The notes under the pieces: model-generated
Told to the model about the DNA's origin: nothing
The model's input: the letters and a program-made list of their open reading frames with translations, nothing else
Database searches by the model: none
Program-made: the position numbers and the translations under genes
From: Gammaproteobacteria bacterium
GTDB taxonomy: Bacteria > Pseudomonadota > Gammaproteobacteria > QOAV01
Direction: 5' to 3'
Assembly (NCBI GenBank): GCA_027067235.1
Contig: JALXFQ010000167.1
Coordinates: forward strand, 1 to 6,420
Length of the DNA: 6,420 nt
Part shown: positions 5,188 through 6,420 of the stretch, piece after piece
How positions within the stretch are numbered: the first letter of the stretch is position 1
How the letters are laid out: every line of letters starts with the position of its first letter

Positions 5188-5736
5188 ATGATCGAACAAG
5201 TCGAAAAATTGCTGTACCAGGTCGCCGAAGGCAATGAACACGCCTTCAGCAAGCTGTATAAACTGACATCGGCGAAACTGTATGGCGTTTCACTGCGTAT
5301 GATGAAGAACGAAGGTCAGGCCCAGGAAGTATTGCAGGATGCCTATACCAGCATCTGGCGCAACGCGGGCGTGTTCACGCGCGACCGCGGCAGCCCGATC
5401 ACCTGGATGACCAGCATTGTACGCTATCGCGCGCTGGATCTGATCCGGCGCAACAAGCGCGAACTGGAGCGCGGCATGGATGACACGGTAGACACGCTGG
5501 CGGATGAAAAGCCCGATGCAGACCCGGAACTGACCAGCCTGCGACTGGGCGATTCGATAGAACTGCAGCGCTGTCTGGATGAATTGCCGGATGGCCAGCG
5601 CGAATGCATCATGCTCTCGTTCGTCTATGGCTACACGCATGAGGAACTGAGCGAAAAAGTGAACTCGCCCCTGGGCACGGTCAAGAGCTGGGTCAGGCGC
5701 GGACTGGAAAAACTGAAAAACTGCTTATCGATATGA
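5188..5736 (+). CDS. ECF-family RNA polymerase sigma factor (SigK/RskA-linked type)
   Basis: A 182-residue group 4 (extracytoplasmic function) sigma factor. Sigma-2 spans about 20-88 (FSKLYKLTSAKLYGVSLRMM; the region 2.2 segment AQEVLQDAYTSIWRNA; region 2.3/2.4 SPITWMTSIVRYRALDLIRR), where -10 recognition and melting occur. An acidic linker (about 96-118) separates it from sigma-4 at about 124-178, whose helix-turn-helix YTHEELSEKVNSPLGTVKSWVRRG reads -35 elements. There is no sigma-1.1 or sigma-3 domain. The start at ATG 5188, 12 bases after hemF, has only an A-run and no clear Shine-Dalgarno. The stop overlaps the anti-sigma ATG as ATGA, a typical cognate arrangement. SigK-like factors paired with RskA often autoregulate, but no promoter is visible inside hemF. 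Target regulon unknown. Confidence 0.94.
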   Translation: MIEQVEKLLYQVAEGNEHAFSKLYKLTSAKLYGVSLRMMKNEGQAQEVLQDAYTSIWRNAGVFTRDRGSPITWMTSIVRYRALDLIRRNKRELERGMDDTVDTLADEKPDADPELTSLRLGDSIELQRCLDELPDGQRECIMLSFVYGYTHEELSEKVNSPLGTVKSWVRRGLEKLKNCLSI

Positions 5737-6420
5737 ACGCGGAAACCGACAACAACGACATCAAGATAGACGCGGGCGAATACGTGCTGGGCACGCTCGA
5801 CGATGTCACCCGCGCGCGCATCGAACGTGACATGATTTTCAACGCCGCGCTGCGCGAGCAAATCCATGCCTGGGAAGAAAAACTGCAACCCCTGACCGAC
5901 GGAGTGGACGCGGTAGAACCGCCCGCCGCCGCCTGGGAGACCATCCGCGCCCGCACCATTGGCGCCGCTCCGACAAACCCCGCAAGCCGCAAGCTTGCCT
6001 GGTGGAAAACTCTGGCGCTGGGCGGCATCGCCGCCAGTCTGGCCATGGCGGTGGTGCTGACCGACAGCCTGAAAAAGCCACCGGCGCCGGCGCCGGTGGC
6101 GCAAACGGATGCGGCTGCGCATCCGGCAGCCCTGGCGGTAGTCAATGACCAGAAAAAAGACCCCATGTGGGTGGTTCAATGCTACCAGCAGCCACCCCAC
6201 GTGATGGTGTCCGTAGTGCCCGAGGAAATTCCCATCAAGGACAAGTCGCTGCAGTTATGGGCGCTGACCAAGGAAGGAAAAACCCTGTTTGTCGGCGTTG
6301 TGCCCACCAGCGGCAAGCGTGAAATCAAGATCGACCCCGAGATGATCGAACATCTCGACAACGTCAAGGCCTTTGCTGTCAGCGTCGAGCCCATGGAGGG
6401 CTCGCCCGGCAACCAGCCTT
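5733..6420 (+). CDS. RskA-type transmembrane anti-sigma factor, 3' end outside window
   Basis: The frame opens at the ATG overlapping the sigma stop and stays open to the window edge (229 complete codons). The cytoplasmic N-terminus has the RskA anti-sigma pattern: AGEYVLGTLDDVTRARIERDM at about 14-34, AWEEKLQPL at 46-54 and PPAAAWETIRAR at 63-74. A single membrane segment lies at about 92-110 (TLALGGIAASLAMAVVL), followed by a Lys pair and a Pro/Ala linker (about 114-132). The outer domain carries LQLWALTKEGKTLFVGVVPTSG and AVSVEPMEGSPGNQP, the usual ending of RskA C-terminal domains, so probably only a few to about 20 residues are missing. The zinc-binding HxxxCxxC of ZAS anti-sigmas is absent. 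It is expected to hold the upstream sigma factor at the inner membrane until a periplasmic signal, possibly via proteolysis, releases it. Confidence 0.93.
   Translation, partial: MNAETDNNDIKIDAGEYVLGTLDDVTRARIERDMIFNAALREQIHAWEEKLQPLTDGVDAVEPPAAAWETIRARTIGAAPTNPASRKLAWWKTLALGGIAASLAMAVVLTDSLKKPPAPAPVAQTDAAAHPAALAVVNDQKKDPMWVVQCYQQPPHVMVSVVPEEIPIKDKSLQLWALTKEGKTLFVGVVPTSGKREIKIDPEMIEHLDNVKAFAVSVEPMEGSPGNQP
6077..6100 (+). repeat. Perfect 24-bp palindrome in the anti-sigma gene
   Basis: The bases from GCCACCGGCGCC (6077-6088) to GGCGCCGGTGGC (6089-6100) are exact reverse complements with no loop. They encode the Pro-Pro-Ala-Pro-Ala-Pro-Val-Ala linker just after the membrane segment. A coding bias for Pro/Ala GC-rich codons can create such symmetry, but a perfect 12-bp arm is notable. 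Confidence 0.9.
6106..6125 (+). repeat. 8-bp-stem inverted repeat, REP-like
   Basis: CGGATGCG (6106-6113), loop GCTG, and CGCATCCG (6118-6125) form a perfect stem five bases after the 24-bp palindrome. The GGATGCGGC core resembles the core of enterobacterial REP elements, but it is inside coding DNA and only one copy is in the window, so REP identity is unproven. Confidence 0.75.

Overview
The window (about 60% G+C judging from sampled lines) reads as a proteobacterial chromosome segment with every gene on the + strand and almost no empty DNA. The protein sequences (PurH, PurD, TsaC and HemF close to the enterobacterial/betaproteobacterial types) and the purH-purD-...-hemF order suggest a beta- or related gammaproteobacterium. 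That placement is an inference; no marker here fixes the genus.

Layout: (1) 1-723, 3' part of purH. (2) 724-897, a non-coding gap holding a 12-unit heptamer tandem repeat and then an AT-richer stretch that probably carries the promoter of the next pair. (3) 898-1465, a vapB-vapC type II toxin-antitoxin pair that interrupts the purine genes. (4) 1555-3393, purD and purE. (5) 3390-3950, a tsaC/yrdC-type tRNA t6A gene whose N-terminus is recovered only if translation starts at a CTG overlapping the purE stop. (6) 4034-4237, a dodecin. (7) 4237-5175, hemF, whose GTG start overlaps the dodecin stop by one base. (8) 5188-5736, an ECF-family sigma factor, then 5733-6420, an RskA-type membrane anti-sigma factor cut by the window edge and overlapping the sigma gene by ATGA.

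The genes form a housekeeping run: de novo purine synthesis (PurD early, PurE in the middle, PurH at the end), tRNA modification, flavin binding and heme synthesis, followed by a sigma/anti-sigma regulatory pair. Tight spacing and 1-4 base overlaps suggest extensive co-transcription and translational coupling from purD onward. No rho-independent terminator was recognised anywhere. I see no clearly novel multi-gene system. The points most worth checking are the CTG start of tsaC, the ordered heptamer repeat beside an inserted vapBC, the dodecin lacking Trp at the usual flavin-stacking position, and two adjacent strong inverted repeats (one REP-like) inside the anti-sigma gene.
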